Notes: generated from the sequence alone by a model not told the origin. A stretch of DNA of 64,000 nt from Lathyrus oleraceus (GCF_024323335.1 NC_066582.1:185660973-185724972); one strand, 5' to 3'. Shown: positions 32,893-44,752, numbered from the stretch's first letter. Translations and numbers: made by a program.

Positions 32893-34568
32893 TGTAACAC
32901 CCCAAAATTTGCCCTCCTCATTCATGCATTCATTTCATATTGCATTTCATCATGTCAATCAGAATTAGATCCGAAAAAAAAACGAAAAACGAAAAAAAGA
33001 AAAAAAAAGAAAAAAATAATTTTTTTACACAAAAAATAAATAAATAAAATATAATAAAATTTTTTGGACTTGGGTCTCTCTCATTTGAGCCCACAAAACC
33101 ATGAAATTTAGTCTATAAATACCAAGGCTTCACTTGAGAAAAAGGGAGAGAAGCAAAATACTCTGAGGTTTCCTTGAAACAAAACCCTTGACAAAACCTG
33201 GAGAGAAACCTGACAGAGAACTCAGAGTAACCCCCAGGCAGCTCTGAAAAATTCAATCTGACTCACACACTTTCATTGCCTTGCAAACCCAGCCGTGCCA
33301 TTTTATTTCAACCGGTCTCTCCCATCAGGTTTGCCTCATTCCCATGATTTTATGCTCTTAATTTGGATCATCTGAATGTATGAGGTATGATGGATGAATT
33401 TCATTATGTTTTTGCCCACGGGTTTAATTATGCATGAATGGGTGAAACCTATGCCTTGAATGTTTAATCACATGATTTCTGAAATGTAGGCCATAGGGTT
33501 TGAGGTTTTTGAAACCATACTGTTATTCATGAAAAAAATGCTTATCGTGTTTCACTAACCCTTTTGTTGAGTTTTTGTGAGGGCTCACAGACTCTTGCAG
33601 AGATGGTTTGCGTGGTTTTCCCACTTTATTTGTGGGATACCCCCTGGAGGTTCATTCCGATTACCTGTACTGACTCACTTTTCTTTGATGGCATTAGCTT
33701 GGGAGGTCCCTGGGTTTCTTACTCCTTTAATTGCTGTTACTTCGGATCTTCATCCGTGTGGTACTTTTACCTCTTTTCCGCATTTTATCGCTTTCTTAGC
33801 TGGAAGACCTCAATAGGAGGCATTTGTTTTCTTTTGTTTATTTACTTCTGAGCCCCTTGTTGGCACATTTACTTTATACATGTTTGTTTTGTATGTGTTC
33901 GTATCCCTGCAGGTAGCGCGGTTCCTTCATCAAGGACTGCCTTTTTGCCCTTGAGCATCCCAAACCCTAAAACCCAAAGCAACACGTTAACTCCTTCTAC
34001 TACAGGCGAGTAAGTCTCCAAAGGTCGAGCATCCGGTAGATTGCGTAGTGACGTCGTTCGTCCAAAACCCAATCCACAACCCCGTAGTTAGCCGAACTAC
34101 GTTTTGCTCTGATTCTCAGGCCAGATGAGATACGTAGGCATAAGACGCGATGTCTTAGCGAGCACACATCCCCCCAACCCATAGGTCAGCCGAGCTACGA
34201 AGACTCTGATTCTCACATTCAGATGAGATACGTATGCAGTGGATGCGACATCCGCGCGAGTCATTTTCATTTAACCCTTTTTTTTTGGTAAACAGCACAA
34301 GATAAACTCACACCCTTTAGACAAAAACCACAAAAGTGGATCCCGTAGAGTACTACGGATGCGTAGGGGTGCTAATACCTTCCCTTCGCATAACCGACTC
34401 CCGAACCCAAGATTTGGTTGCGAGACCCCGTCTTGTCCTTTCCTTTTTCAGGTTTACTTCGAGCGTTTCCTTTCCCTCCTTTGGGATGAATAACGCATGG
34501 TGGCGACTCTTCTGTCATTTTCTTTCGCCGGTTGTTTTTTCGCGCACTGTATTTTTCAAGTTGCGACA
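32893..34568 (+). repeat. 5' LTR of element B
   Basis: 1,676 bp. After the first 80 bp, where element A has its palindrome cluster, B has an A-rich tract (32977-33060). TATAAATA is at 33114-33121. The hairpin module lies at 34083-34252. The 110 bp between two AAGAT repeats (34299-34303, 34409-34413) are missing in the 3' LTR. Confidence 0.93.
34083..34252 (+). other. Duplicated three-hairpin module in the LTR of B
   Basis: Unit 1 stem 1 is a perfect CGTAGTT/AACTACG (34083-34101). Stem 2 is TCTCA/TGAGA, and stem 3 is AAGAC/GTCTT. Unit 2 repeats the order, ending in GGATG/CATCC. B's first stem is one base pair longer than in A. Confidence 0.6.
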
Positions 34569-34570
34569 GC

Positions 34571-34588
34571 TGGCGACTCTGCTGGGGA
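34571..34588 (+). other. Primer-binding site of B
   Basis: TGGCGACTCTGCTGGGGA, two bases after the LTR end; the intact form of the site seen mutated in A and O1. Confidence 0.8.
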
Positions 34589-35586
34589 CTAAGAAGTTGA
34601 CCTCTTGCTGGTCCATCTTCCCTAAGCGAGTCCCTCCTAGCTTTTGTGATTCCTTGTTTATTGGGTGTTCATGCTTTTGTACATTTATTCACTAACTTGC
34701 TTGTATTCATCTGTTGTATCTATTGGATCTGTTTGTTTGTTTGTTGGGATGGGATGTTCTATGAGAGATAAGCCCATTACCCAGGCTTGAGTGTACACAC
34801 AGGTTTTAGAGTGGATGATCATGAGGCTTGCGTGGCATGTTGCTACGTTAAGTCGTTCGTGAAGAACCACACCCAGACGAGGTTTCTTTTGGATATATTA
34901 TGTCCTACGGATGTTCCGTAACAACATGGTGTTCCTTTAGAAATCGTCGACTCTGGTGACCATTTCCCGAGAACTCAGTCGAGGCCTCTCCTCCGAGACG
35001 TGATTATGTTAGCTCTGGTGGGCGCATTCTCGCTGATCAATCTGAGGACCCCGAGACTGGGAACTTGCTTTAGGATGTCCTGTTGAGGGGAGTCAGTGGA
35101 GGTCTTTTATCCCGTAACAATGCCAAACCTTCAGTGGTAAACGTATTATTCGCGACTGAAGGGCTGAAGCTGACGAACTTCTGTTCTTAGAACCTACCAG
35201 TGAGGGGTGGGCTAAATTCAGGAAACCTTAACCTCCAACCAACCCGGTTTTCTGGAGCAGAGTTTTGGTCTTGTATTATATTCCTCAATGAATTTCTCTC
35301 CAGGAAGTGCAACCTGACAGATGTTCAAGCGGATCCATCAATTCTGATTGACATGCCTTTGCATTGCATAACATCATCTCATGCTTATTCATTTGCAGGG
35401 TATTCCCTTTCAAAACGGGGGTGCCTTAAAACTGAACAAGCAGTGCATCGCATACCATGCATATTAACCCTTGTCTGTTTTGCAGGTGTCACCGCAGTGT
35501 CTAATGTTTGTTCCCTGTATCAGGCAGTTATTGGTCCCAAGCGAGTTCACAGATACCCGACAAAGGAAAATCGTCCACGACTAGCG

Positions 35587-36677
35587 ATGGACCAAGTACA
35601 GAAAGAGCTGGCTGATATGCGTGAAAGGATGGATCAGTTCATGACATTGATGACTGGTATGGCAGAAGGCCAGGAAAGGCTGAGGGAATTGGTTGAGCAA
35701 CCGAGGCCCGATCCGGAGGTGGAGATACCAAATGCTGAGGGAAACCCTGGTAACCCTGGGAACACTGATAACCCTGTGAACACTGGTAACGCGGGTAACG
35801 CAAATGCTGATGGAAACCCGGGTAATGTTGGCAACACAGGGAATGTTGGAAATGGTATTGACGGAAGGTACAATGTGAATCAAGGAATTCGGATTAACGG
35901 GCACCCCGTTACTGAAGATTATCAGTATGATCAATTTTCTTTGCACGACGAGGCCCTCGAGACCACTCGCCGTATGGATGAGCTTGCTGAGAAGCTCAAA
36001 TCTTTGGAGTCTCAAAATTCCTTAGGCTTTGATGTCACAAATCTTGGTCTGGTTCAGGGAGTAAGGATTCCTCACAAGTTCAAACCCCCTACTTTTGAGA
36101 AATACAATGGGGCTTCTTGCCCACACACTCATCTCCAATCTTATTTGGGAAGGTTGGGAGCTCACACGGAAGATGAAAAGCTGTGGATGTACTATTTTGA
36201 AGACAGTCTAACTGGACCTTGTTGCAAGGTATGTCCCAGACTGCCAAGGAGACCTTTAGAGAATATGCTCAGCGTTGGAGACAGATTGCTGCGTCCGTCC
36301 AACCCCCTATGTCTGAAAGGGAGATGGCGGACATGTTCATGAACACTCTTCAAGGCAATTATATTGAGAGATTGGCTGCTTGCCCGTCAATCAGCTTTGC
36401 AGAGATAGTAATTGCTGGAGAAAGAATCGAGAGTCTGTTGAAGATGGGCCGAATTCAAGACAATAGTGTTTCCAACCCATCAGGTCCCAAGAGACCGTTT
36501 GCTGGTAACGGTCAGCGAAGAAAAGAAGGCGAGGCAAGCGTTGTGTATGCCGGCAGAGGCAGGAGTAAAGGACGCCCTAATTATTATCAAGATCAAGTGG
36601 CCGCAGTCACTATTCCAACACCTGTTCCTCAACCGCAATATCATCCGCAACAACAACCCAGGTACAACAATCAATAA
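35587..36677 (+). pseudogene. Gag of element B, frameshifted
   Basis: Starts at ATG 35587 (MDQVQKELADMRERMDQF), closely similar to the gag of A with an extra GNPGNTDN repeat in the linker. At about 36213 it has lost 115 bp relative to A (A's 17924-18038, flanked by GGA), which removes part of the capsid domain and shifts the frame. The shifted frame resumes the gag sequence (GMSQTAKETFREYAQRW) to a TAA at 36675, where A has CAA. Sequence 34589-35586 is noncoding leader. Confidence 0.78.
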
Positions 36678-36755
36678 CAAGGAGGTAATCCGGGTCAGCA
36701 GAGACACTATCAACAACGTCCAAGGCAGACGGACCGGGTCATCGAGCCAATCCCA

Positions 36756-38825
36756 ATGCCTTATTCAATATTACTTCCCAAGCTGATTGACATGAATCTG
36801 GTTACGTTGAGAACTCTGGCCCCACCGGTCGATCCCAATAAATTGCCTAGAGGTTATGATGTCAACGCCAACGCACCTGGCCATACTACAGATAATTGCA
36901 AGGCTCTCCAGTTAAAGGTACAAGATTTGAGAGATGCCCAGGCTATCAATTTTGCTCCGGTGCCTAATGTTATCCAGAACCCGATGCCGGCTCACGGCGG
37001 GCAGAGGATTAATGTTGTTGATAGTGGGGAAACTTTGAATTTGGTTTCTGATGTGACTAAGGTGAAGACTTCGCTATCGGTGGTTAAAGACCGACTTCTG
37101 AAAGGACAGATTTTCCCGGGTTGTGGGGAAGAATGCAGAAATTATCAAGCTGCCGAAAACGGATGTGACAGTTTGAGAAGGGGTATTCAGCAGCTGATAG
37201 ATGAAGGTTGTCTTCAGTTTGATCAGGCCCGTCCGGTGAAGAATGATGTATCGACGGTGACGTTTTATTTCACTCCTGAAGAAATATATGTTCCCGAGAG
37301 ACTCGCTCCGACAACAATATATTTCCCAGAAAGTACAGAACCAACAGCGGTGAACATCGAAAGTTCAGCACCAGTCGCAATTTACTCTGACAGCCCTCAA
37401 CCGACTTTGGTTGGTCCAATCACCATCACGGTACCAGGACCTGTTCCGTATGAGAAAGACAGTGCTATCCCGTGGCACTATGGGGCTGATATCTACTGCC
37501 AGGGGCAGAAAGTTAACGAAGAAGACATTGACACTGGTAGCTCCGCTGTAGACAATGTTGGAGGGGTTGGTGGCTTCACTCGCAGTGGACGCCTATTTGC
37601 ACCATCAATATTACGTGCGAATACTGAAGCCGAGGCAGTTGCCAAGGCTAAAGGGAAACAGGTATCCACCGAAGAGGTTACTACTGAGGAAGATCCTCCT
37701 AAGACCGCATTCGAGAAGGAAGTGGATGAGTTTATGAGGATTATCAAGAAAAGTGACTACAAGGTAGTCGACCAGCTAAATCAGACACCCTCAAAGATCT
37801 CCATTCTCTCACTATTGTTGTGCTCTGAGGCGCACAGAGCAGCCTTGTTGAAAGTACTGAATATGGCCTATGTTCCACCGGAGATAACTGTTAACCAGCT
37901 GGAGTCGGTAGTTTCCAATGTAAACGCTAGCCGGGGGCTAGGTTTCACCGATAATGACCTGACGTCTGAGGGCAGGAATCACAACAAAGCCTTGCATATC
38001 ATAATGGAGTGCAAAGGGGTGGTGCTTTCCCATGTGTTGGTTGATACAGGCTCTTCTCTGAATGTTCTTCCAAAGAAAGCCTTAATGAAGTTGGATTGCG
38101 ATGGCATCATCCTGAGGCCAAGTAACTTAGTTGTGAGGGCTTTTGATGGCTCTAAGAGAGCTGTTTTTGGCGAAGTTGAGTTGCCAGTTAAGATTGGACC
38201 GCAGGTGTTCAAGAGCACCTTTAATGTGATGGATATCCAGCCTGCCTACAGCTGTCTGCTAGGTCGGCCTTGGATTCATGCTGCCGGTGCTGTTACTTCT
38301 ACCCTCCACCAGAAGCTCAAATATGAATTAGAAGGTCAGATCGTCACTGTATGTGGTGAAGAGGATATTTTTGTTAGCCACCTGTCTACATTTAAGTATG
38401 TAGAGATGGACGGCGAGATGCATGAGATGCCGTGTCAGGGCTTCAAAACTACAAACATCAATGAGGTCGCGCCCGAAGCTGTCTTTTCACCTGAGTTTGA
38501 GAAGGTCGGGACTTCTATCTCTTCATACAAGCAAGCTGTCGAAGTGGTTAAAGCTGGTAATGTCCAAGGCTGGGGCAAATTTGTGGAGCCAGTCATCAAA
38601 GAAGACAAGTTTGGATTGGGGTATGCTCCGGGATCTCAGAAGAATGAAACCGGTACTCGCTCCAGCGAGGATTTGGTTTCCCCCCACATCGTCAATGCTG
38701 CAGATGAAGACAAGGCTGACAACGACTGTGACTTAGATAGCTGGATTCGCCCGTGTGTCCCGGGAGAAAAGCTCGACAATTGGTCGTCTGAAAAAACCGC
38801 CCGGGTTACTCTACTGAAAGAGTGA
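36756..38825 (+). CDS. Gag-linker and retropepsin region of element B
   Basis: Open frame of about 689 codons continuing the gag frame after the TAA at 36675. It includes a shortened zinc-knuckle-like segment (GHTTDNCKAL). Aspartic protease signatures follow: HVLVDTGSSLNVLP with the catalytic Asp at codon 38043, then VRAFDGS and YSCLLGRPWIHAAGA. Retropepsins of this type process the polyprotein as dimers. Active-site residues are all present, so the domain could be functional if translated. A long acidic linker precedes it. The C-terminus (VVKAGNVQGWGKF onward) is also found in A. The start is not a genuine initiator but the resumption of a polyprotein. Confidence 0.75.
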   Translation: MPYSILLPKLIDMNLVTLRTLAPPVDPNKLPRGYDVNANAPGHTTDNCKALQLKVQDLRDAQAINFAPVPNVIQNPMPAHGGQRINVVDSGETLNLVSDVTKVKTSLSVVKDRLLKGQIFPGCGEECRNYQAAENGCDSLRRGIQQLIDEGCLQFDQARPVKNDVSTVTFYFTPEEIYVPERLAPTTIYFPESTEPTAVNIESSAPVAIYSDSPQPTLVGPITITVPGPVPYEKDSAIPWHYGADIYCQGQKVNEEDIDTGSSAVDNVGGVGGFTRSGRLFAPSILRANTEAEAVAKAKGKQVSTEEVTTEEDPPKTAFEKEVDEFMRIIKKSDYKVVDQLNQTPSKISILSLLLCSEAHRAALLKVLNMAYVPPEITVNQLESVVSNVNASRGLGFTDNDLTSEGRNHNKALHIIMECKGVVLSHVLVDTGSSLNVLPKKALMKLDCDGIILRPSNLVVRAFDGSKRAVFGEVELPVKIGPQVFKSTFNVMDIQPAYSCLLGRPWIHAAGAVTSTLHQKLKYELEGQIVTVCGEEDIFVSHLSTFKYVEMDGEMHEMPCQGFKTTNINEVAPEAVFSPEFEKVGTSISSYKQAVEVVKAGNVQGWGKFVEPVIKEDKFGLGYAPGSQKNETGTRSSEDLVSPHIVNAADEDKADNDCDLDSWIRPCVPGEKLDNWSSEKTARVTLLKE

Positions 38826-38955
38826 TTTTTATTGTTTTCCTTTATTACATGCATAACAAAGTCTTACACTTTGCCCAAGGTGTAACGGCTCATTTGTAGG
38901 GCCATCCATTTAGTTACGTTTCGCAATTATTTTTATCATCAATAAAGGACGGCTT

Positions 38956-40372
38956 TTGCAAACAATTTTGTGTTCTCTTTCTTTCAGTTTTTTTTTTACT
39001 TTTTACAAAAAAAAAATGGCAATGTTTCTTTTTTCGTTTTTCCTTTCTTTCAAAAAAAAAATCTCTCATTCTAAGGTAAAGCATGATCCTCCATCATGCA
39101 GAGCCGACCACTCGGATCTCACTGCTAACGACACTGCTATGGCCAAGTATGACTTCGACAATCCTATCTATCAAGCCAAAGAAGGGGCTGAGGAAGATTG
39201 TGAACTGCCTGAAGGGTTAGCCAGATTGTTGAAACAGGAGGACCGAGCTATTACACCTTATTAGGAGGTGATTGAGACCGTCAACATCGGTACCGCAGAC
39301 GACAAGAAAGAAATCAAGATCGAGGCCAGTCTACAGGCCAAGAGGAAAAGACCTTCGATCATGTACTTGACTGTGTTAGAAAGGTCAATGGGTTGTGTGC
39401 TCGGTCAGCATGACGAGTCAGGTCGAAAAGAGCATGCAATATATTACCTTAGCAAAAAGTTTACCGACTGTGAACAAAGATACTCATTGCTCGAGAAAAC
39501 TTGCCGCGCTTTGGCATGGGCTGCTCGCCGACTAAGACAGTATATGTTGACTCACACGACTCTATTGATATCAAAAATGGATCCAGTCAAGTATATTTTT
39601 GAAAAGCCATCACTTACCGGAAAGGTTACTAGGTGACAAATGATACTGACAGAGTGTGACATCCAATACACTTCACAAAAAGCCATCAAGGGAAGTGTCT
39701 TGTCAGACTATCTTGCAGAGCAACCGATTGATAATTACCAACCTATGAGGTTTGACTTTCCTGATGAGGACATTATGTTTCTCAAATCGAAAGATTAAGA
39801 GGAACCACTCCCGGAGGAGGGGCCTGACCCTGAATCCAAATGGGTTATGATGTTTGATGGGGCGGTCCACGTCAATGGTCGCGGAGTTGGTATAGTGTTG
39901 ATCACACCGGAAGGGGGTTCATATGCCATTTGGTGCCAGAATAACTTTTCCCTGCACCAACAATGAAGCCGAATACGAAGCTTGTATCCTAAGACTTGAG
40001 GAAGCCGTCAATATACAGATTAAAACCCTGGATGTATACGGGGATTCAGCTTTGGTCATCAATCAAACCAACGGGAAATGGTGCTATGCTGGAACTACGT
40101 ACCCAGAATTGACGTATCTCGGTCAGAGACGAATGAAGAAAGCATTTGGTCAGAAAGTGCGCCCTCGGGGGTATCAAGTCGGTGAATTGGTACTCAAAAG
40201 ATTGCTTCCTCCCAACACAGATCACAGGGGCAAATGGACACCGAACTATGAGGGTCCGTACGTGGTTAAAAGGATTTTCTATGGCAGAGCTTTGATGCTA
40301 ACAACCATGGATGGCGAAGGATTCCCGTCCCCTATTAACTCAGACGCAGTTAAAAAAAAATACTTCGCATAA
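38956..40372 (+). pseudogene. Pol remnant of element B
   Basis: Joins the segment before RT (IETVNIGTADDKKEIKIEAS) directly to the RT connection region (SIMYLTVLERSMGCVLGQHD), so the whole RT fingers/palm is missing, a larger loss than in A. RNase H pieces are present (MMFDGAVHVNGRGVG, NNEAEYEACILRLEEA, and TLDVYGDSALVINQTNGKW, which A lacks). The integrase C-terminal tail follows (YQVGELVLKRLLPPN). Stops occur at 39261, 39636 and 39796, and a frameshift lies near 39915. The integrase catalytic core is absent. Confidence 0.78.
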
Positions 40373-42742
40373 AATAGACCCGCTGGACGATAAAAAGAAT
40401 AGTCCAGGCAAAAAAAGGGCATCCCGACGAACAAAAAAAAAAGAGAATAAAGAGGTTCGGGCAAAAATTAGGGATATATAAAAAAAAGAGTACACCCGGT
40501 GAGTCGAAAACCCAAAAGGGCGGCTCAGGCAAAAATGGGTATCCCGGTGGATTGCAAACCCGAAAAGGGGGCGATCCAGGCAAAAGTTAAGGAATAAGCG
40601 AATGACTGTGATCTGAGTTCATCAGTGTTATATCACCGTTTCATTCAATCCGGCAATCTTCGAAGGTTAAAGATCGACTAATCATCCACTTCAGAAAGCA
40701 AGATGAGCAGAGCGTCTTGAGGACATACGAGCCATAGCAGAGTCGAAACTCAGTGGGACCCCGTATCCCCATTGCCATTAGGATAGTTCTCTTTTATAGC
40801 GATCACCTCTTTTCAGGGATCAGCTTCCTGATACCCTCGCCTATTCCTGACACAAATTTTCTCCCCATTAAGAGTCGAATAATTCAGTTAAAGAGCCTCT
40901 TTATTTTTCATTTATCAATTTGTTTGCAAAAATGTCCGAATTTTTGATAAAACATATTGCATATGAACATAATGGTAGCTTTTGCAGATGATTTGCACAG
41001 GAAAACATTTAAAATTGCTTTGAATGTGCTTAATCCCGAACGGTGAATTCAAACCGAGTAATTCCCCCGAGGCATACGTGTATTTTTGGTTGCAGGTCAC
41101 AGGAACCGGATGCCAAGTCATGAATCCTCATCCCTAAGCGGTTGACAAAGTCTCTCCTCAGCAGAGCATGTTCCCTAACAGAGTTGACAGTATCCAGACT
41201 GTCTATCCCCAGTAGAATTGACAGTATCCAGACTATATATCCCCAGCGGAGTTGACAGTGTCAAACTGTATCTTCCTAGCAACAGCGGAGTGGTTGCATA
41301 ACCAACAGATGAGAGGGTGGCGTTCCCAGTGTTCATCTCATCCCCAGTAGATTATTTCTAACAGATTTGTTCTAATCCCCAGCTTGAGGACGATTAGCAA
41401 GTTCATATCCCCAGCAAAGGTTGTTTCCTACGACATTTCCCCAGGAAGTGTTTTCCCCACAGACTCTCCTCACAGAGCCTCGCCGAACAAAGTTTCCATA
41501 GTTGATACTCCCCCCGCAAGGTCAACTTTTCAAGCAACCAATTTATTTTTGGTGGCTCATTGGTCCTGGCAGACGAATCATTCCCCACAGAGCATTCAAG
41601 GATTGATACAACGATCTGTTCCCTACCGGAGTTTGCTTCCCCAAGCAGATTTCTTTTTACACCATGCATAACATTTGCATTTGCATGCATATCATATCAA
41701 GCATACACATAAGCTGATAAACAGGTTCTTCCAAGCAGACTGAAGAATTACTTTACAACCAAGGTCATGAGATCCAGCCAGAGGATCAAGCGTGAGTGAT
41801 CCAGCCTAAGGGTCGTTTTGAAGATTCAGCCTGAGAATCGTTTTCCAGTGATCCAACCTGAGGGTCATTTCAAAGATTCAGCCTGAGAATCGTGTTCCAG
41901 TGATCCAGTCTGAGGGTCTATTTCGAAGATTCAGCCTGAGAATCGTGTTCCAGTGATCCAGCCTGAGGGTCATTTAAAAGATTCAGCCTGAGAATCGTGT
42001 TCCAGTGATCCAGCCTGAGGGTCATTTCGAAGATTCAGCCTGAGAATCGTGTTCCAGTAAGCCAGCCTAAGGCTCAATTTGAAGATTCCCCAGTGAAGTC
42101 GCCTACAAGCTTTATTTCCCCAGCAAGCCCAATTGAGGAGTCGTTACAACGTGTTCTAGCCCGGAGGATATGTACGAAGCCCAAAAGTGGAATATGCTCG
42201 AAGCTGCATATCTAATATGAAGGTTGGGTGTAGATTTCAAAAGAGGGTCAACCAGCGCATGCCTCAGATGCGGGATCCTAATGATGGGAATTTATCATCA
42301 AAATAATCCAGATCTAGCCAGAAGATCGAAGTCAGGTCTAGCCCGAAGACCGGAAATAAATTCAGCCAGAGAATCGAAACAATTCAGATCTAGCCAGAAG
42401 ATCGAAGTAGATTCAGCCAGAGAATCAAAAGAAATAGATTCAGCCAGAGAATTGAAACGAAGGAGATCTAGCCAGAAGATCGAAGAAGATCTAGCCAGAA
42501 GATCAAAATCGTATCCAGCCCGAGGATCAAAATTAATATCCAGCCAGAGGATCGAAACTCCAGATTAAGCCAGAGGATCGGAAGAAAAATAAACAGCACG
42601 GTGTATTTCCGCGTTTTTGTGGTGTTCTCGGAGCGCAAATTTTCGGTCTATCTTTGGTATTCAATCACAGCTCACCCCGTTTGTCTGATAAGCTGTTCGC
42701 TTTCATCCTACTCAGTTTAGCTGATGATTGAATAGGGGCAGC
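40373..42742 (+). repeat. 3' noncoding region of B with two tandem arrays
   Basis: A 52-bp unit (GTGATCCAGCCTGAGGGTC… GATTCAGCCTGAGAATCG…) is repeated five times at 41796-42056. A shorter about-23-bp array (GATCTAGCCAGAAGATCGAA and variants) lies at 42310-42580. The first array has no counterpart of this size in A. The region ends at the polypurine-like GAATAGGGGCAGC before the 3' LTR. Confidence 0.78.
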
Positions 42743-44343
42743 TGTAACACCCCAAAATTTTCCCTCCTCATTCATGCATTCATTTCATATTGCATTTCAT
42801 CATGTCAATCAGAATTAGATCCGAAAAAAAAAAACGAAAAAAAAAAATGAAAAAAAAAATGAAAAAAAAAAACGAAAAAAATAAATAAATAATTTTTTAC
42901 ACAATAAATAAATAAATAAATAAAATAAATAAAATATAATAAAAAATTTTGGACTTGGGTCTCTCTCATTTGAGCCCACAAAACCATGAAATTCAGTCTA
43001 TAAATACCAAGGCTTCACTTGAGAAAAATGGAGAGAAGCAAAATACTCTGAGGTTTCCTTGAAACAAAACCCTTGACAAAACCTGGAGAGAAACCTGACA
43101 GAGAACTCAGAGTAACCCCCAGGCAGCTCTGAAAAATTCAATCTGACTCACACACTTTCATTGCCTTGCAAACCCAGCCGTGCCATTTGATTTCAACCGG
43201 TCTCTCCCATCAGGTTTGCCTCATTCCCATGATTTTATGCTCTTAATTTGGATCATCTGAATGTATGAGGCATGATGGATGAATTTCATTATGTTTTTGC
43301 CCACGGGTTTAATTATGCATGAATGGGTGAAACCTATGCCTTGAATGTTTAATCACATGATTTCTGAAATGTAGGCCACAGGGTTTGAGGTTTCTGAAAC
43401 CATACTGTTATTCATGAAAAAAATGCTTATCGTGTTTCACTAACCCTTTTGTTGAGTTTTTGTGAGGGCTCACAGACTCTTGCAGAGATGGTTTGCGTGG
43501 TTTTCCCAATTTATTTGTGGGATACCCCCTGGAGGTTCATTCCGATTACCTGTACTGACTCACTTTTCTTTGATGGCATTAGCTTGGGAGGTCCTTGGGT
43601 TTCTTACTCCTTTAATTGTTGTTACTTCGGATCTTCATCCGTGTGGTACTTTTACCTCTTTTCCGCATTTTATCGCTTTCTTAGCTGGAAGACCTCAATA
43701 GGAGGCATTTGTTTTCTTTTGTTTATTTACTTCTGAGCCCCTTGTTGGCACATTTACTTTATACATGTTTGTTTTGTATGTGTTCGTATCCCTGCAGGTA
43801 GCGCGGTTCCTTCATCAAGGACTGCCTTTTTGCCCTTGAGCATCCCAAACCCTAAAACCCAAAGCAACACGTTAACTCCTTCTACTACAGGCGAGTAAGT
43901 CTCCAAAGGTCGAGCATCCGGTAGATTGCGTAGTGATGTCGTTCGTCCAAAACCCAATCCACAACCCCGTAGTTAGCCGAACTACGTTTTGCTCTGATTC
44001 TCAGGCCAGATGAGATACGTAGGCATAAGACGCGATGTCTTAGCGAGCACACATCCCCCCAACCCATAGGTCAGCCGAGCTACGAAGACTCTGATTCTCA
44101 CATTCAGATGAGATACGTATGCAGTGGATGCGACATCCGCGCGAGTCATTTTCATTTAACCCTTTTTTTTTGGTAAACAGCACAAGATTTGGTTGCGAGA
44201 CCCTGTCTTGTCCTTTCCTTTTTCAGGTTTACTTCGAGCGTTTCCTTTCCCTCCTTTGGGATGAATAACGCACGGTGGCGACTCTTCTGTCATTTTCTTT
44301 CGCCGGTTGTTTTTTCGCGCACTGTATTTTTCAGGTTGCGACA
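42743..44343 (+). repeat. 3' LTR of element B
   Basis: 1,601 bp, same ends as the 5' LTR. It lacks the 110 bp containing the GGTGCTAATACCTTCCC segment, joined at an AAGAT repeat near 44185. The A-rich tract differs in length from the 5' copy. The hairpin module is retained (43968-44138). Confidence 0.92.
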
Positions 44344-44432
44344 GATGCATCGATGCATCCTGAATCAGTTGTTTAAAAGAATTGAAATCCAGAGTATATG
44401 GATCGATGCATACATATTTGTATCGATGCATA
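44344..44432 (-). promoter_or_regulatory. Internal palindromic array of E (far half, beyond B)
   Basis: Sites GATGCATCGATGCATC (44344), TATGGATCGATGCATA (44397) and TTTGTATCGATGCATA (44417). With B removed they continue the series at 32752-32888, the split site being shared through the GATGC duplication. Sequence 44433-44752 between here and the end of pol holds nothing recognisable. Confidence 0.6.
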
Positions 44433-44752
44433 CTGATGCCAAACCAGATTTTAATGAATTTTTAAGCAGTATGGATATGCATTATGCACTATGTCATGAT
44501 GGTTATGCCCAAGAAGGATTCATAAGTCAGATTTTTAATGTGCAAACAATATAGGCAAACAATATATGCAACCAAATTTATATCAACGAGAGTAAGAGCA
44601 TTTGTTCTAACATACACAACCACTTAGTAGTAAGAGAATTGTAGAAAGGAGTGATATTACCTCTGTTGGCGTAATCTTGTGATGGATAAATGATATCTAA
44701 AACGAATCTTATCAACCAAGGTGAGGCATAATATAATTAAGAACCAACATGC

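Larger units (their letters stand above)
32893..44343 (+). mobile_element. Element B: non-autonomous Tat/Ogre-like LTR retrotransposon
   Basis: 11,451 bp, perfect target duplication GATGC (32888-32892 and 44344-44348). LTRs share ends and hairpin module with element A. About 15 substitutions were counted over about 1.5 kb of alignable LTR (about 1%). It keeps gag (frameshifted), the protease and RNase H but lacks the RT and integrase cores. It is inserted in E within a palindromic site. Confidence 0.93.

Noticed and set aside
33869..34072. Antisense frame with LPDARPLETYSPVVEG present in all four LTRs of A and B
   Set aside because: Conserved at DNA level with surrounding noncoding sequence; C-terminal parts differ, with no sign of selection for protein.
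42805..42987. Phe/Ile-rich minus-strand frame
   Set aside because: Translation of the A-rich tract of the B LTR.
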